From assembly GCF_049341845.1 (NCBI RefSeq), contig NZ_JBMPIT010000002.1:62001-126000 (forward strand): DNA of 64,000 nucleotides. The letters are read 5' to 3'. Made by a program: the position numbers and the translations under genes. Of the stretch, positions 1 through 8,224 are shown one piece after another; the first letter of the stretch is position 1; each line of letters opens with the position of its first letter. The notes under the pieces were generated by a model, which was not told the origin of the DNA, searched no databases, and saw only the letters and a list, made by a program, of their open reading frames with translations. Source of the DNA: Curtobacterium guangdongense (GTDB lineage: Bacteria > Actinomycetota > Actinomycetes > Actinomycetales > Microbacteriaceae).

Positions 1-866
1 TCGACGCCGCGGTTCCCGGACGCCATGGTCTCGGCGATCGTCCGCGGCGCCCCGGGTGCCTCCGGGTCGGCGAGGGCGTCGATGACCTTCGACAGCTCGT
101 CGCGGAGGTCGCTCAGGACCGGCCGGATGTGCGCGGCGTTCGCCCCGATGATCTGGACCCAGAGCCCTGGATCGCTCGCGGCGACCCGCGTGACGTCGCG
201 GACACCGCCGCCGGCCAGTCCGAGCGCCGACTCGGGAGCGCTGCGGAGCCGGGAGGCCATCAGTGTCGAGACGAGTTGCGGGACGTGCGACATGATCGCC
301 ACGGCCTGGTCGTGCGGTTCGGGCTCCATCGGGACGACCGTCGCCTCGAGGTCGAGGGCGAGGGCTTCGACCACGGCCGCCCGGCGGTGCGTGATGTCGT
401 CGTGGCCGGCGATCACCCACGGGCGACCGATGAACAGGTCCGCGCGCGCCGCGGTCGGGCCGCTGCGCTCGCGTCCGGCCATCGGGTGCGACCCGACGTA
501 CCGCGTGACGTCGGCGCCGGCGGCACGGAGACGCTCGAGCGGCACCGACTTCACGCTCGCCACGTCGGTGACGACCGCGTCGGGGTAGGCGGTGAGCTCC
601 CGCTCGACGACCTGCGCGGTGACGTCCGGCGGGACCGCGACGACGACGAGCTCGGGAGCGTCGCCGTCGGCCGGACGACGGCCTGCGCCGTAGTCCACGG
701 CGAGCGCGAGCGCTGCGGGCGAGACGTCGTCGAGGATCACCTCGACGCCCTTCTGCCGGAGGCCGAGGCCGATCGACGCGCCGAGCAGGCCGGCGCCGAC
801 CACGCGCACGGGTCCGCGGAGCCGGCGGTCGGGCTCCGGAGTCGTGCCGGGGGGCGTCTGGGTCAC
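1..866 (-). CDS. tyrA: Prephenate dehydrogenase TyrA, C-terminus cut by window edge
   Basis: TyrA oxidatively decarboxylates prephenate to 4-hydroxyphenylpyruvate in tyrosine synthesis, in the cytoplasm. The minus strand reads open from a GTG at 866 to base 1, about 288 residues. A Rossmann motif VVGAGLLGASIG lies near residue 20, and SHPMAGRERSG and HVPQLVSTLMA are typical TyrA substrate-domain segments. The family is usually somewhat longer, so the C-terminal part lies outside the window. The GTG start overlaps the TGA of the upstream TetR gene (GTGA, 866-863), which suggests translational coupling to it. In many actinobacteria tyrA follows rluB directly; here a tetR/monooxygenase pair separates them. 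Function is confident; the coupling is inferred. Confidence 0.9.
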   Translation of the reverse strand, partial: MTQTPPGTTPEPDRRLRGPVRVVGAGLLGASIGLGLRQKGVEVILDDVSPAALALAVDYGAGRRPADGDAPELVVVAVPPDVTAQVVERELTAYPDAVVTDVASVKSVPLERLRAAGADVTRYVGSHPMAGRERSGPTAARADLFIGRPWVIAGHDDITHRRAAVVEALALDLEATVVPMEPEPHDQAVAIMSHVPQLVSTLMASRLRSAPESALGLAGGGVRDVTRVAASDPGLWVQIIGANAAHIRPVLSDLRDELSKVIDALADPEAPGAPRTIAETMASGNRGV

Positions 867-1477
867 CGGGCAAGCCTACCGACCGGTCCCGGTCGTTCCG
901 GATCGGTGAGTGCGATGGTCGCGGCACGGGCGGTCGCGAGGACCTCTTCCTCCGACGCGCGGGTGCCCAGTGCGGCGAACAGGGCCGCACTCACGGTGTC
1001 GAAGGCCATGCGCGCGCGGAGCCGCTCGGTCCAGGGTGCGTCCGCCGGGACGAGCCGATCGACGACCTCGTCGAACCACGAACGTATGTCGCCGCCCTCG
1101 TCCGCGAACTTCTGCATCATCGGACGGTTGGCGTGCGCGAACCGCATCCCGCGGATCCGGCCGGGCGAGGTCGAGTCCACCCAGCGCAGGGCGGTCCGGC
1201 GCAGCAGGTCCGGGCCCGGCGGCTGCTCGTCGATCCAGGCGAGCAGGGCGTCGAGCTCACCGCGGCGATCGTCCAGCAGCGCACGGATGATCGCTTCCTT
1301 GCTGGCGAAGTGGTAGTAGAGCGACGACTTCGTGACGCCGAGCGCCTCGGCGATGTCCCGGATGGAGGTGCCCTCGTACCCGCGGCTGGTGAAGAGCTCC
1401 AGCGCGACGCGGAGGATCTCCGCGCGGGTCTCGCTGCCGGGGCGGCGGGTCGAGGGCGCGTTGCTCATGGTCGCCAT
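863..1477 (-). CDS. TetR family transcriptional regulator
   Basis: This is a 204-residue TetR repressor with an N-terminal helix-turn-helix. The stretch RAEILRVALELFTSRG, then IRDIAEALGVTKSSLYYHF (about residues 18-57), is the canonical TetR DNA-binding domain. The rest is a variable ligand-binding domain. The start could be 1477 or the in-frame ATG at 1468, which has AGGATGG just upstream. It is divergent from a flavin monooxygenase, and two perfect 16-bp palindromes lie between them, so it probably represses both itself and the monooxygenase. Its stop overlaps the start of tyrA, so tyrA may be partly read from this promoter. The ligand is unknown; it may be the monooxygenase substrate. Confidence 0.9.
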   Translation of the reverse strand: MATMSNAPSTRRPGSETRAEILRVALELFTSRGYEGTSIRDIAEALGVTKSSLYYHFASKEAIIRALLDDRRGELDALLAWIDEQPPGPDLLRRTALRWVDSTSPGRIRGMRFAHANRPMMQKFADEGGDIRSWFDEVVDRLVPADAPWTERLRARMAFDTVSAALFAALGTRASEEEVLATARAATIALTDPERPGPVGRLAR

Positions 1478-1485
1478 CCTACTTG

Positions 1486-1535
1486 CCGAACGATCGTTCG
1501 GTGGCTATCGTCGTGCTGACCGAACGATCGTTCGG
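1486..1535. promoter_or_regulatory. Two perfect 16-bp palindromic operators between tetR and monooxygenase
   Basis: The palindrome CCGAACGATCGTTCGG occurs twice, at 1486-1501 and 1520-1535, with centres 34 bp apart. Allowing for flanking bases, the second copy is the exact reverse complement of the first (TGCCGAAC...CGGT against ACCG...GGCA). One copy lies 9 bp from the regulator start and the other 20 bp from the monooxygenase ATG. This is the usual geometry of TetR autoregulation plus control of a divergent target. Binding is inferred. Confidence 0.85.
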
Positions 1536-1555
1536 CAATGATGGAAGGACGGACC

Positions 1556-2815
1556 ATGCACGACCAACCGAGCATCGCGATCATCGGAGCCGGGCCGGGT
1601 GGACTGCTCTGCGCCCGGGTGCTGCAGCTCGCAGGGCTGGGGGTCACCGTGTACGACGCCGACGCCTCGCTCGCGTCCAGGAACCAGGGCGGCACGCTCG
1701 ACCTGCACGCCGACAGCGGTCAGATCGCGATCGAGGACGCCGGGCTCGTCGACGAGTTCGCCGCCCTCGCCCGGCCGGAGGGACAGTCGAAGCGCATGGT
1801 CGCCCCGGACGGCACGGTGCTGATGGAGCACGTCGCGTCGCCGGACGAGTTCGCTGCGCCGGAGATCGACCGTGCCCAGCTCCGTTCGATGCTCGCCGGG
1901 TCGCTCGTGCCGGGGACCATCCGGTGGGGGCGGAAGCTGACCGAGGTCGTGCCGGGCGCCCAGCACGAGCTCGTCTTCGCCGACGATGCCGTCGAACGCG
2001 CGGACATCGTCATCGGTGCCGACGGCGCGTGGTCACGGGTCCGTGCAGCACTGACGGACACGCTCCCCCACTACACCGGCGTCAGCTTCGTCGAGGTGCT
2101 CTTCACGGCGGTCTCCGCGGCACACCCGGAGATCGCCCGACTCGTCGGTGACGGCCACCTGTGGGCGAACGGCGACGGTCGGACGATGGTCCTGCAGCGC
2201 AACAGCGACGACGTCGTCCGGGGCTACCTGGGGATGCGCGTGGACCTCGACTGGCTCGCCGCTGCCGGCCTCGGCACGGCCGACGGGCGCGGCGGGGTGC
2301 TGGCCGAGAGCCCGGCGCTCGACGCGAACGCCACGCAGTCGACCGACACCGAGCGGGTGCGGGACGAGCTGCTGGTGCGGTTCCGGGACTTCGCCCCCGA
2401 GCTGCTCCGCGTGGTCGCCGACAGCGAGGGCACGCTCGCGAACCGCCCGATCATGGCGCTCCCGACGCCGACGGAGTGGGACCACGTGGCTGGACTGACC
2501 CTGCTCGGGGACGCCGCCCACGTCATGTCGCCGTTCGGGGGCAACGGGGTCAACCTCGCACTGCTCGACGGCGCCGAACTGGCTCGGGCGATCGTCGGTG
2601 CGCTCCGGGACGGCACTGACGTGGACCGGGCGATCCGTTCCGCCGAGCGCGTCGTGATCGACCGTGGCGCATCGATCGGTCGGAGTGCGAACGAGGCGAT
2701 CGTCGAGCACTTCGCCGCCGGCGGCCCTGATCTCGACGACGTGCCGGACTTCGACGTCGAGGCGGAACGCTGGCGCACGGGAGCCGAGGCATACCGTGCG
2801 GCGCAGCGTTCCTGA
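1556..2815 (+). CDS. FAD-dependent monooxygenase, TetX-like
   Basis: This class A flavoprotein hydroxylase of about 419 residues probably hydroxylates an aromatic or polyketide-like compound using NAD(P)H and O2. Evidence: GAGPGG at residues 11-16 (FAD ADP site), GGTLDLH near residue 50 (typical of TetX-type enzymes), a DG motif VIGADGAWSRVR near 150, and a GD motif LLGDAAHVMSPFGG near 315. The ATG at 1556 is preferred over 1538 because GGAAGGA lies 7 bases upstream of it. It is controlled by the divergent TetR gene and ends 10 bp from the convergent rluB. Tetracycline inactivation is possible, but the substrate cannot be read from sequence. Confidence 0.88.
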   Translation: MHDQPSIAIIGAGPGGLLCARVLQLAGLGVTVYDADASLASRNQGGTLDLHADSGQIAIEDAGLVDEFAALARPEGQSKRMVAPDGTVLMEHVASPDEFAAPEIDRAQLRSMLAGSLVPGTIRWGRKLTEVVPGAQHELVFADDAVERADIVIGADGAWSRVRAALTDTLPHYTGVSFVEVLFTAVSAAHPEIARLVGDGHLWANGDGRTMVLQRNSDDVVRGYLGMRVDLDWLAAAGLGTADGRGGVLAESPALDANATQSTDTERVRDELLVRFRDFAPELLRVVADSEGTLANRPIMALPTPTEWDHVAGLTLLGDAAHVMSPFGGNGVNLALLDGAELARAIVGALRDGTDVDRAIRSAERVVIDRGASIGRSANEAIVEHFAAGGPDLDDVPDFDVEAERWRTGAEAYRAAQRS

Positions 2816-2825
2816 GCCTCGGCGA

Positions 2826-4913
2826 TCAGTCGCTGGTCTCCGCGGAGTCCGGCCCCGTCGGCGCACTCGCACCGCGTGCGATGCCGAGCAACTTGCCGAG
2901 CTCGACGTTGCTCAGCTCACGGGTCCGGCCACTCGGCAGGCTCCCGAGGTGCAGCGGCCCGAACGACCGACGGACGAGCTCGTTGACCGGGTGACCGACG
3001 GCATCGAACATGCGGCGGACGATGCGGTTTCGGCCCGAGTGCAGTGTCACCTCGACCAGGGACTCGCCGCGCGACGATTCGAGCAGGCGGACCTTGTCGG
3101 CCGCGATCGGGCCGTCCTCCAGGTCGATGCCGTCGAGCAGCAGCTGGACCGTGGCGGGGTTGACGTTGCCGGCGACCTTCGCGATGTAGGTCTTGGTGAC
3201 GCCGAACGACGGGTGCGCGAGCACGTGGGCGAGTGCACCGTCGTTCGTGAGCAGCAGCAGGCCCGACGTCTCGGCATCGAGCCGCCCGACGTTGAAGAGG
3301 CGCTCCTCGAACTTGTCCACGAACTGCGACAGGTCGGCACGGCCGCGTTCGTCGAGCATGCTCGACATGACGCCCGTCGGCTTGTTCAGCAGGACGTAGC
3401 GGCGCGAGGTGTCGACCTGCACGGGCACGCCGTCGACCGCGATCGCGTCGGTCTCCGGGTCGACCCGACGCCCGAGGGCCTCGACGACCGCACCGTTCAC
3501 GGTGACACGGCCCTCGGCGATCAGGTTCTCGGCGACGCGTCGCGACGCGACACCGGCGGCAGCGATGACCTTCTGGAGGCGCTCACCGTCCGGCTGCAGG
3601 TCGGCCGGCGTCGCCGCACCGTCCGCTGCGTCCCACTCGGGGATGATCGGGCGTTCCGGGGTGCCCTCCACCGGGGTCCCTGCGGCGTCGCGCTCCCCCT
3701 CCGGTCGCGGAGTCGTCGCACGGTTCCGGACGGTCGCGGTCCCGCCGACGTAACGCCGACCGTTGTGCCAGACACGGCTGGCCTGCCCGTCGTCCTCGCG
3801 GCGGTCGCGGCCGCGGTCGTCCCGGCGGTTGCGCTGATCGCGCTGATCGCGGTCGGCGTTGCTCCACCGGGGGCGATCCGTCCGACGGTCCCCGGTCGGC
3901 GCGCCGCGGCGGTCGTCGTCGCGGCGGCCGTACCCACGATCGTCACGACCGCCCTGGGGTCGATCGTCACGAGCGCCCTGGGGTCGGTCGTCACGAGCGC
4001 CCTGGGGTCGGTCGTCACGAGCGCCCTGGGGTCGGTCGTCTCGACGGCCGTACCCGCGGTCGTCACGGCGGGCGGCGCCGCGGTCGTCACGACCGGGTCC
4101 GCCACGGTCGTCCTGACGCGGACGGTACCCACGGTCGTCGTCACGGCGAGCGTACGCACGGTCACCGGCGCCACGGTCATCGCGGCGCGGCCCACCACGG
4201 TCGTCCCGACGGGGACCACCGCGGTCGTCCTGACGCGGACGGTACCCACGGTCATCGTCACGACGGCCGTAGCCACCGCTCCCAGCGCCACGGTCATCGC
4301 GGCGCGGACCAGCACTGTCACCCCGGCGCGGACCACCCCGGTCGTCCCGACGGGGCGCCCCACGGTCATCCTGACGCGGACGGTACCCACGGTCGTCGTC
4401 ACGACGGCCGTACCCACCGCTCGCAGCGCCACGATCGTCCCGACGGGGACCACCGCGGTCGTCCTGACGCGGACGGTACCCACGGTCGTCGTCACGGCGG
4501 CCGTACCCACCGCTCCCGGCACCACGGTCATCGCGACGCGGCGCCCCGCGGTCGTCCCGACGGGGCGCACCACGGTCATCCTGACGCGGACGGTAGCCAC
4601 GGTCGTCGTCACGACGGCCGTACCCACCACTCCCAGCGCCACGGTCATCGCGGCGGGGCGCTCCGCGGTCGTCGTCCCGGCGGCCGTACCCACGGTCGTC
4701 CCGCTGGCCCGGCGCACCCGCGCGACCACCGGAACGGTCGCCGTACCCGCGGTCCGCACCACCAGGACGACCGGAGTACCGGTCCCCGTCGCGACCCGAC
4801 CCGCCCGGGCGACCCGAGCCTCCAGTGCGGCCGCCGCCGGAGCGGCCGGCGTCTCCGCGACCCGCACCCCCGCGACCGGCGCCGCCGTGTCGTCCGTCCT
4901 CATACGCGGCCAT
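2826..4913 (-). CDS. rluB: Pseudouridine synthase RluB/RsuA family with giant RDD-repeat N-terminus
   Basis: This predicted 695-residue protein converts a uridine in rRNA to pseudouridine. The C-terminal ~250 residues carry an S4 RNA-binding domain (RLQKVIAAAGVASRR, from about residue 443) and the catalytic domain with NVGRLDAETSGLLLLTNDG, which holds the catalytic Asp. Residues ~1-440 are Arg/Asp/Gly-rich and almost certainly disordered: five copies of a GYRPRQDDRG module and four of an 8-residue RPQGARDD-type module. The ATG at 4913 overlaps the scpB stop by 14 nt; it is the first start compatible with the catalytic frame after scpB. Typical RluB is about 250-350 residues. Other frames here are also open because the DNA is repetitive and GC-rich. 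It belongs to the parA-scpA-scpB-rluB cluster. Confidence 0.88.
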   Translation of the reverse strand: MAAYEDGRHGGAGRGGAGRGDAGRSGGGRTGGSGRPGGSGRDGDRYSGRPGGADRGYGDRSGGRAGAPGQRDDRGYGRRDDDRGAPRRDDRGAGSGGYGRRDDDRGYRPRQDDRGAPRRDDRGAPRRDDRGAGSGGYGRRDDDRGYRPRQDDRGGPRRDDRGAASGGYGRRDDDRGYRPRQDDRGAPRRDDRGGPRRGDSAGPRRDDRGAGSGGYGRRDDDRGYRPRQDDRGGPRRDDRGGPRRDDRGAGDRAYARRDDDRGYRPRQDDRGGPGRDDRGAARRDDRGYGRRDDRPQGARDDRPQGARDDRPQGARDDRPQGGRDDRGYGRRDDDRRGAPTGDRRTDRPRWSNADRDQRDQRNRRDDRGRDRREDDGQASRVWHNGRRYVGGTATVRNRATTPRPEGERDAAGTPVEGTPERPIIPEWDAADGAATPADLQPDGERLQKVIAAAGVASRRVAENLIAEGRVTVNGAVVEALGRRVDPETDAIAVDGVPVQVDTSRRYVLLNKPTGVMSSMLDERGRADLSQFVDKFEERLFNVGRLDAETSGLLLLTNDGALAHVLAHPSFGVTKTYIAKVAGNVNPATVQLLLDGIDLEDGPIAADKVRLLESSRGESLVEVTLHSGRNRIVRRMFDAVGHPVNELVRRSFGPLHLGSLPSGRTRELSNVELGKLLGIARGASAPTGPDSAETSD
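3942..4037 (-). repeat. Four tandem 24-bp repeats inside rluB
   Basis: Units lie at 3942-3965, 3966-3989, 3990-4013 and 4014-4037. They differ from each other by only one or two bases and encode RPQGARDD-type octapeptides. The unit length is a multiple of three, so copy-number change would keep the frame. Confidence 0.95.
4112..4604 (-). repeat. Five longer in-frame repeats inside rluB
   Basis: The string CCTGACGCGGACGGTA or a one-base variant recurs at about 4112, 4229, 4370, 4463 and 4580. The spacings are 117, 141, 93 and 117 bp, all multiples of three. Each copy encodes GYRPRQDDRG followed by a variable number of PRRDDRG units. The pattern suggests slippage or recombination within the gene. 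Confidence 0.9.
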
Positions 4914-5646
4914 CGGGGATCCCTTCGTTCTGCTCGAAGCCGTCGGCGCCGTCCTCCAGGAGGGGCGAGATGAGCGGGAGTTCATCGAGCGAGTTGATGC
5001 CGAGCTGCTGCAGGAGCAACCCGGACGTGACGTAGTTGATGGCACCGGTCTCGGAGTCGGTGAACGACTCCTCGATGAGCCCGCGCGCCACCAGCGTTCT
5101 GACGACCCCGTCGACGTTGACGGCCCGGATCGACGCGATCTGGGAGCGGGTGATCGGTTGCTTGTAGGCGACGACGGCCAGGGTCTCGAGCGCGGCCTGC
5201 GACAACCGCGAGGGGCGCTCGGCCTCGACGAACTGCTCGACGACGGCGTCGAGGTCGGATCGGACGTAGAAGCGCCATCCTCCACCGACCTCGCGCAGTT
5301 CGAACCCACGGCGGACGGTGCCGTCGACGCCGTCGAAGTCCGCGACGAGGCGTTCGATGGCCTGGCGGACGACGGGGACGGGCGCACCGACGGCCGCACC
5401 GAGGGAGACGAGAGACTGTGGTTCGTCCGCGATCATCAGGATCGCCTCGAGCTGCCGGTCGACCGGGGCGTCGCTCCGCGGAGCAAGGGAAGCAGGGGAA
5501 GCAGGGGAAGCAGCGGCAGCCTCGGGCGCACCGGCGGCACCGGAACGGATCGACTGCTCGATCGCCCGGGCGTCGGCGATCTCGTCCGCACCGCCGGGTT
5601 CGGCACTCGAGACGTCGTGGACGTCATCCGTCATAGTCGGCTCCAA
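4900..5646 (-). CDS. scpB: Segregation and condensation protein ScpB
   Basis: ScpB is the winged-helix partner of ScpA in the SMC-ScpAB condensin complex that organises and segregates the chromosome. The 248-residue product carries the ScpB signature: LEAILMIADEPQSLVSLGAA, ALETLAVVAYKQPITRSQI and TSGLLLQQLGINSLDELP. The first ~65 residues are an Ala/Pro/Ser-rich extension containing a short ASPASPAS repeat from a 9-bp DNA repeat. The gene overlaps scpA by 23 nt at its 5' end and rluB by 14 nt at its 3' end, so all are probably co-translated. The alternative start ATG 5634 would be 4 residues shorter. Confidence 0.95.
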   Translation of the reverse strand: MEPTMTDDVHDVSSAEPGGADEIADARAIEQSIRSGAAGAPEAAAASPASPASLAPRSDAPVDRQLEAILMIADEPQSLVSLGAAVGAPVPVVRQAIERLVADFDGVDGTVRRGFELREVGGGWRFYVRSDLDAVVEQFVEAERPSRLSQAALETLAVVAYKQPITRSQIASIRAVNVDGVVRTLVARGLIEESFTDSETGAINYVTSGLLLQQLGINSLDELPLISPLLEDGADGFEQNEGIPDGRV

Positions 5647-6448
5647 GATTGGCGAGGCTCTCGTCGGTCCAGTGCTCCGCGGTCCACCGCAGGGTGAGCT
5701 CCCCGAGCGGTTCGTCCTGTTCGAAGGTGATCGACGCGTTCCGGTAGAGCTCGAGGATCGCGAGGAAACGAGCCACCACGATACCCGTCATGTCGACGCC
5801 GGCGACCAGTTCCCGGAACGAGACGTCCGGATCGCCCGACTCGGCGCGCGTGCGGAGGATCGAGACGACGACGGCTGCCTGCTCCCGGATGCTGACCAGC
5901 GGGGCGTGCAGGTGGTCGAGGCCGACGGTCGGGATCTCCCGTGGCGCGAAGGCGAGCGCTGCGAGTGCGGCGAAGTCCTGCACCGACAGCGTCCACACGA
6001 GCTCCGGCGTGCGGGCGCGGAACCGTTCCTCGAGCCGGACGCTCCGGACGTGCCGGCGTGACTCGGTGTTCCAGCGCGCACCGAACCAGTCGGCGGCCTG
6101 TTTGAACGCCCGGTACTGCAGCAGTCGAGCGAAGAGGAGGTCACGCGCTTCGAGGAGTGCGACGTCCTCGGCGTCGACGAGTTCACCCTGGGGCAGGAGC
6201 CCGGCGATCTTCAGGTCGAGCAGGGTCGCGGCGACGACGAGGAACTCGCTCGCCTCGTCGAGCTCGTCCGCCGACTCCGCCAGTCGGACGTAGGTGATGA
6301 ACTCCCCCGTGACCGCGCCGAGGGACACCTCGGTGATGTCCATCTCGTGCTTCGTGATGAGCGACAGCAGCAGGTCGAACGGACCGTCGAAGTTCCGCAG
6401 TCGGACGCGGAAGCCCGACCCGTCGGTGGCGTCAGGCGACGGCGCCAC
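5624..6448 (-). CDS. scpA: Segregation and condensation protein ScpA
   Basis: This kleisin subunit bridges SMC heads and binds ScpB. The 274-residue protein opens with the diagnostic FDGPFDLLLSLITKHEMDIT (residues ~19-38). It ends with a winged-helix region, EPLGELTLRWTAEHWTDES, matching the ScpA C-terminal kleisin fold. Length is normal. It overlaps the parA-like gene by 17 nt upstream and scpB by 23 nt downstream, typical of this conserved operon. Confidence 0.95.
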   Translation of the reverse strand: MAPSPDATDGSGFRVRLRNFDGPFDLLLSLITKHEMDITEVSLGAVTGEFITYVRLAESADELDEASEFLVVAATLLDLKIAGLLPQGELVDAEDVALLEARDLLFARLLQYRAFKQAADWFGARWNTESRRHVRSVRLEERFRARTPELVWTLSVQDFAALAALAFAPREIPTVGLDHLHAPLVSIREQAAVVVSILRTRAESGDPDVSFRELVAGVDMTGIVVARFLAILELYRNASITFEQDEPLGELTLRWTAEHWTDESLANLGADYDG

Positions 6449-7310
6449 GCTGGACGAGCTCTCGTGCGAGCTGCCGGTAGGCGTGCGCCGCAGCGTGGTC
6501 CGGAGCGGTCTGGGTGATCGGGCGGGCCGACACCGTGGCGTCCGGGAACTTCACGGTACGGCCGATCACGGTGTCGAGCACGCTCTCGTCGAAGGTGTCG
6601 ACGACGCGTTCCATGACCTCGCGCGAGTGCAGGGTGCGCGAGTCGTACATGGTGGCGAGGATGCCGTCGAGCTTCAGGGCCGGGTTCAACCGGTCGCGCA
6701 CCTTGTCGATCGTCTCGATGAGCAGCGCGACACCACGGAGGGCGAAGAACTCGCACTCCAGCGGGATCAGCACGCCGTGCGCGGCGGTGAGGGCGTTGAC
6801 CGTGAGCAGGCCGAGCGAGGGCTGGCAGTCGACGAGGATGACGTCGTAGTCCCCCGCGACCTTGCGCAGGACGCTCGCCAGGATCTGCTCCCGGGCGACC
6901 TCGTTGACGAGGTGGACCTCGGCCGCGGACAGGTCGATGTTCGCGGGGATGACGTCGAGGTACGGCGTGTTCGTCGGCTGGATGACCTGGTTCGGGTCCT
7001 TGATGGAGCCCATCAGCAGGTCGTACACGGTGGGGATGTCGTGCGTGCGGACACCGAGCCCGGCGGACAGGGCGCCCTGCGGGTCGAAGTCGACGGCGAG
7101 GACCTTGCGGCCGTATTCCGCCAGCGCGGCACCGAGGTTGATCGACGTCGTGGTCTTGCCGACGCCGCCCTTCTGGTTGCAGAGGGCGATGATGCGTGCG
7201 GGCCCGTGACCGTCGAGTTCCTCCGGGACGGGGAACTCCCGAACGGGCCGGCCGGTCGGACCGTACGTGGTCTCGCCGGTGCCGGGCTGTGTCGTCGGGT
7301 TGGTGCTCAC
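6432..7310 (-). CDS. parA: ParA/Soj family ATPase
   Basis: This deviant-Walker ATPase has KGGVGKTT at residues 47-54 (counting from the GTG at 7310), followed by DFDPQGALSAGLG and VILVDCQPSLGLLTVNAL. In this operon position the family member is usually a ParA paralogue transcribed with scpAB rather than the origin-linked parA. I infer a role in chromosome or polar organisation. The frame is open back to an ATG at 7352; the GTG at 7310 gives VSTNPTTQ and a more usual N-terminus, but no strong ribosome site decides. The stop overlaps scpA by 17 nt. Confidence 0.9.
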   Translation of the reverse strand: MSTNPTTQPGTGETTYGPTGRPVREFPVPEELDGHGPARIIALCNQKGGVGKTTTSINLGAALAEYGRKVLAVDFDPQGALSAGLGVRTHDIPTVYDLLMGSIKDPNQVIQPTNTPYLDVIPANIDLSAAEVHLVNEVAREQILASVLRKVAGDYDVILVDCQPSLGLLTVNALTAAHGVLIPLECEFFALRGVALLIETIDKVRDRLNPALKLDGILATMYDSRTLHSREVMERVVDTFDESVLDTVIGRTVKFPDATVSARPITQTAPDHAAAHAYRQLARELVQRGAVA

Positions 7311-7407
7311 CGGGCCATCGTACAAGCGCATCCGGTCGGAGCCGGGCCGCACCGCCGTCGACGCGACGTGCGCATCCAGGGCGGGTCGAGCCTCCGAGCC
7401 GGACCGC

Positions 7408-8220
7408 TCAGGCCACCCGCAACGCGACCCGCATGCTGTCGACCCGCTCCGCGATGACGGGATCGCCCGCCCACCGCTGCTGCAGGCGCCCGACGAGCTC
7501 GCCGACCTGCGTGCGGTCGAGCCCAGGGTGCAGCGCCAGCCCCACGGTCAGCTCCGGGCCGGCGAAGCGGCCGAGCGGGTCGCCCGGCTCGAGCTCGATG
7601 CGGGCGACGCTGCGCTCGCCGTCCACCGAGGCGGCGAAGGCGGCCGCGACGCCCGGGTCCTCGAAGCACGGCGTCCACGGCAGGTCCTGCCCGATCGCCC
7701 AGACCGCAGGCCGACGGAGGACGAACTCGCTCGCTGACGTCGGATCGAGCACCACGAGCTGGGTGTCCTCGCTCGCGGCGGCCATCGCGACCCGGCGGGA
7801 CTCGACCGGGATCGGCCGTGCCGTGGCATCCCAGGCCTGCATCGCCGCCACCGAGGTGAACGCGGGCATGACGGTCCGGCCGTCCGGGCCGGCGACGGTG
7901 ACGATCGAGAGCTCCTGCGTCTTGTCGACGAGCCGGCCGTCCGGGGTCTCCCCGACCTCGCCGGCCTCGGCGACGAGCGGGATCAGCAGGCGAGCCGCCC
8001 GCAGCGCCGAGACGACGTCGGCCTGTGATGCACCAGCGGGCAGCGCGGCGATCGCGGCGAGCACGGCCGGGTCGGCGAGCCCGTCGTCGTCGGCGAACGC
8101 GTCGTCGTGGCTGTCGAACGTCCGTCCGGCCCACGGGAACCCGGCGGAGTCCGCCGCGTGGTCGTGGGGCGTCGCTCCGTCCTCCGGTCCGCCGCCGCGC
8201 CCGTTCGAGATGCCCGCCAT
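7408..8220 (-). CDS. SseB family protein
   Basis: This 270-residue soluble protein has an SseB-type core: LLIPLVAEAGE, QELSIVTVAGPDGRTVMPAFTS and a later VVLDPTSASEFVLRRPAVWAI. An SseB C-terminal-like section contains ELTVGLALHPGLD. The biochemical role of the family is not settled. The gene lies 4 bp downstream of priA on the same strand and is probably co-transcribed with the histidine genes, a common actinobacterial arrangement. The N-terminal ~70 residues are acidic and low in complexity. There is no signal peptide or membrane segment. Confidence 0.82.
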   Translation of the reverse strand: MAGISNGRGGGPEDGATPHDHAADSAGFPWAGRTFDSHDDAFADDDGLADPAVLAAIAALPAGASQADVVSALRAARLLIPLVAEAGEVGETPDGRLVDKTQELSIVTVAGPDGRTVMPAFTSVAAMQAWDATARPIPVESRRVAMAAASEDTQLVVLDPTSASEFVLRRPAVWAIGQDLPWTPCFEDPGVAAAFAASVDGERSVARIELEPGDPLGRFAGPELTVGLALHPGLDRTQVGELVGRLQQRWAGDPVIAERVDSMRVALRVA

Positions 8221-8224
8221 CCGA

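Noticed and set aside
3521..4903. A 460-codon open frame starting ATGA over the scpB stop, Ala/Thr/Val-rich, antisense-free and in the rluB region
   Set aside because: Its start is attractively placed, but the frame does not lead into the pseudouridine synthase domain. Its composition is what the RDD-repeat DNA gives when read one frame off.
2664..4973. Very long plus-strand open frame rich in TVVVT repeats opposite rluB
   Set aside because: It is the antisense shadow of the rluB repeats; no domain, no ribosome site and no sensible start.
5488..5520. Short 9-bp repeats (GGGAAGCAG) in scpB
   Set aside because: Only about four units coding ASP/ASP in a disordered N-terminus; common low-complexity slippage.
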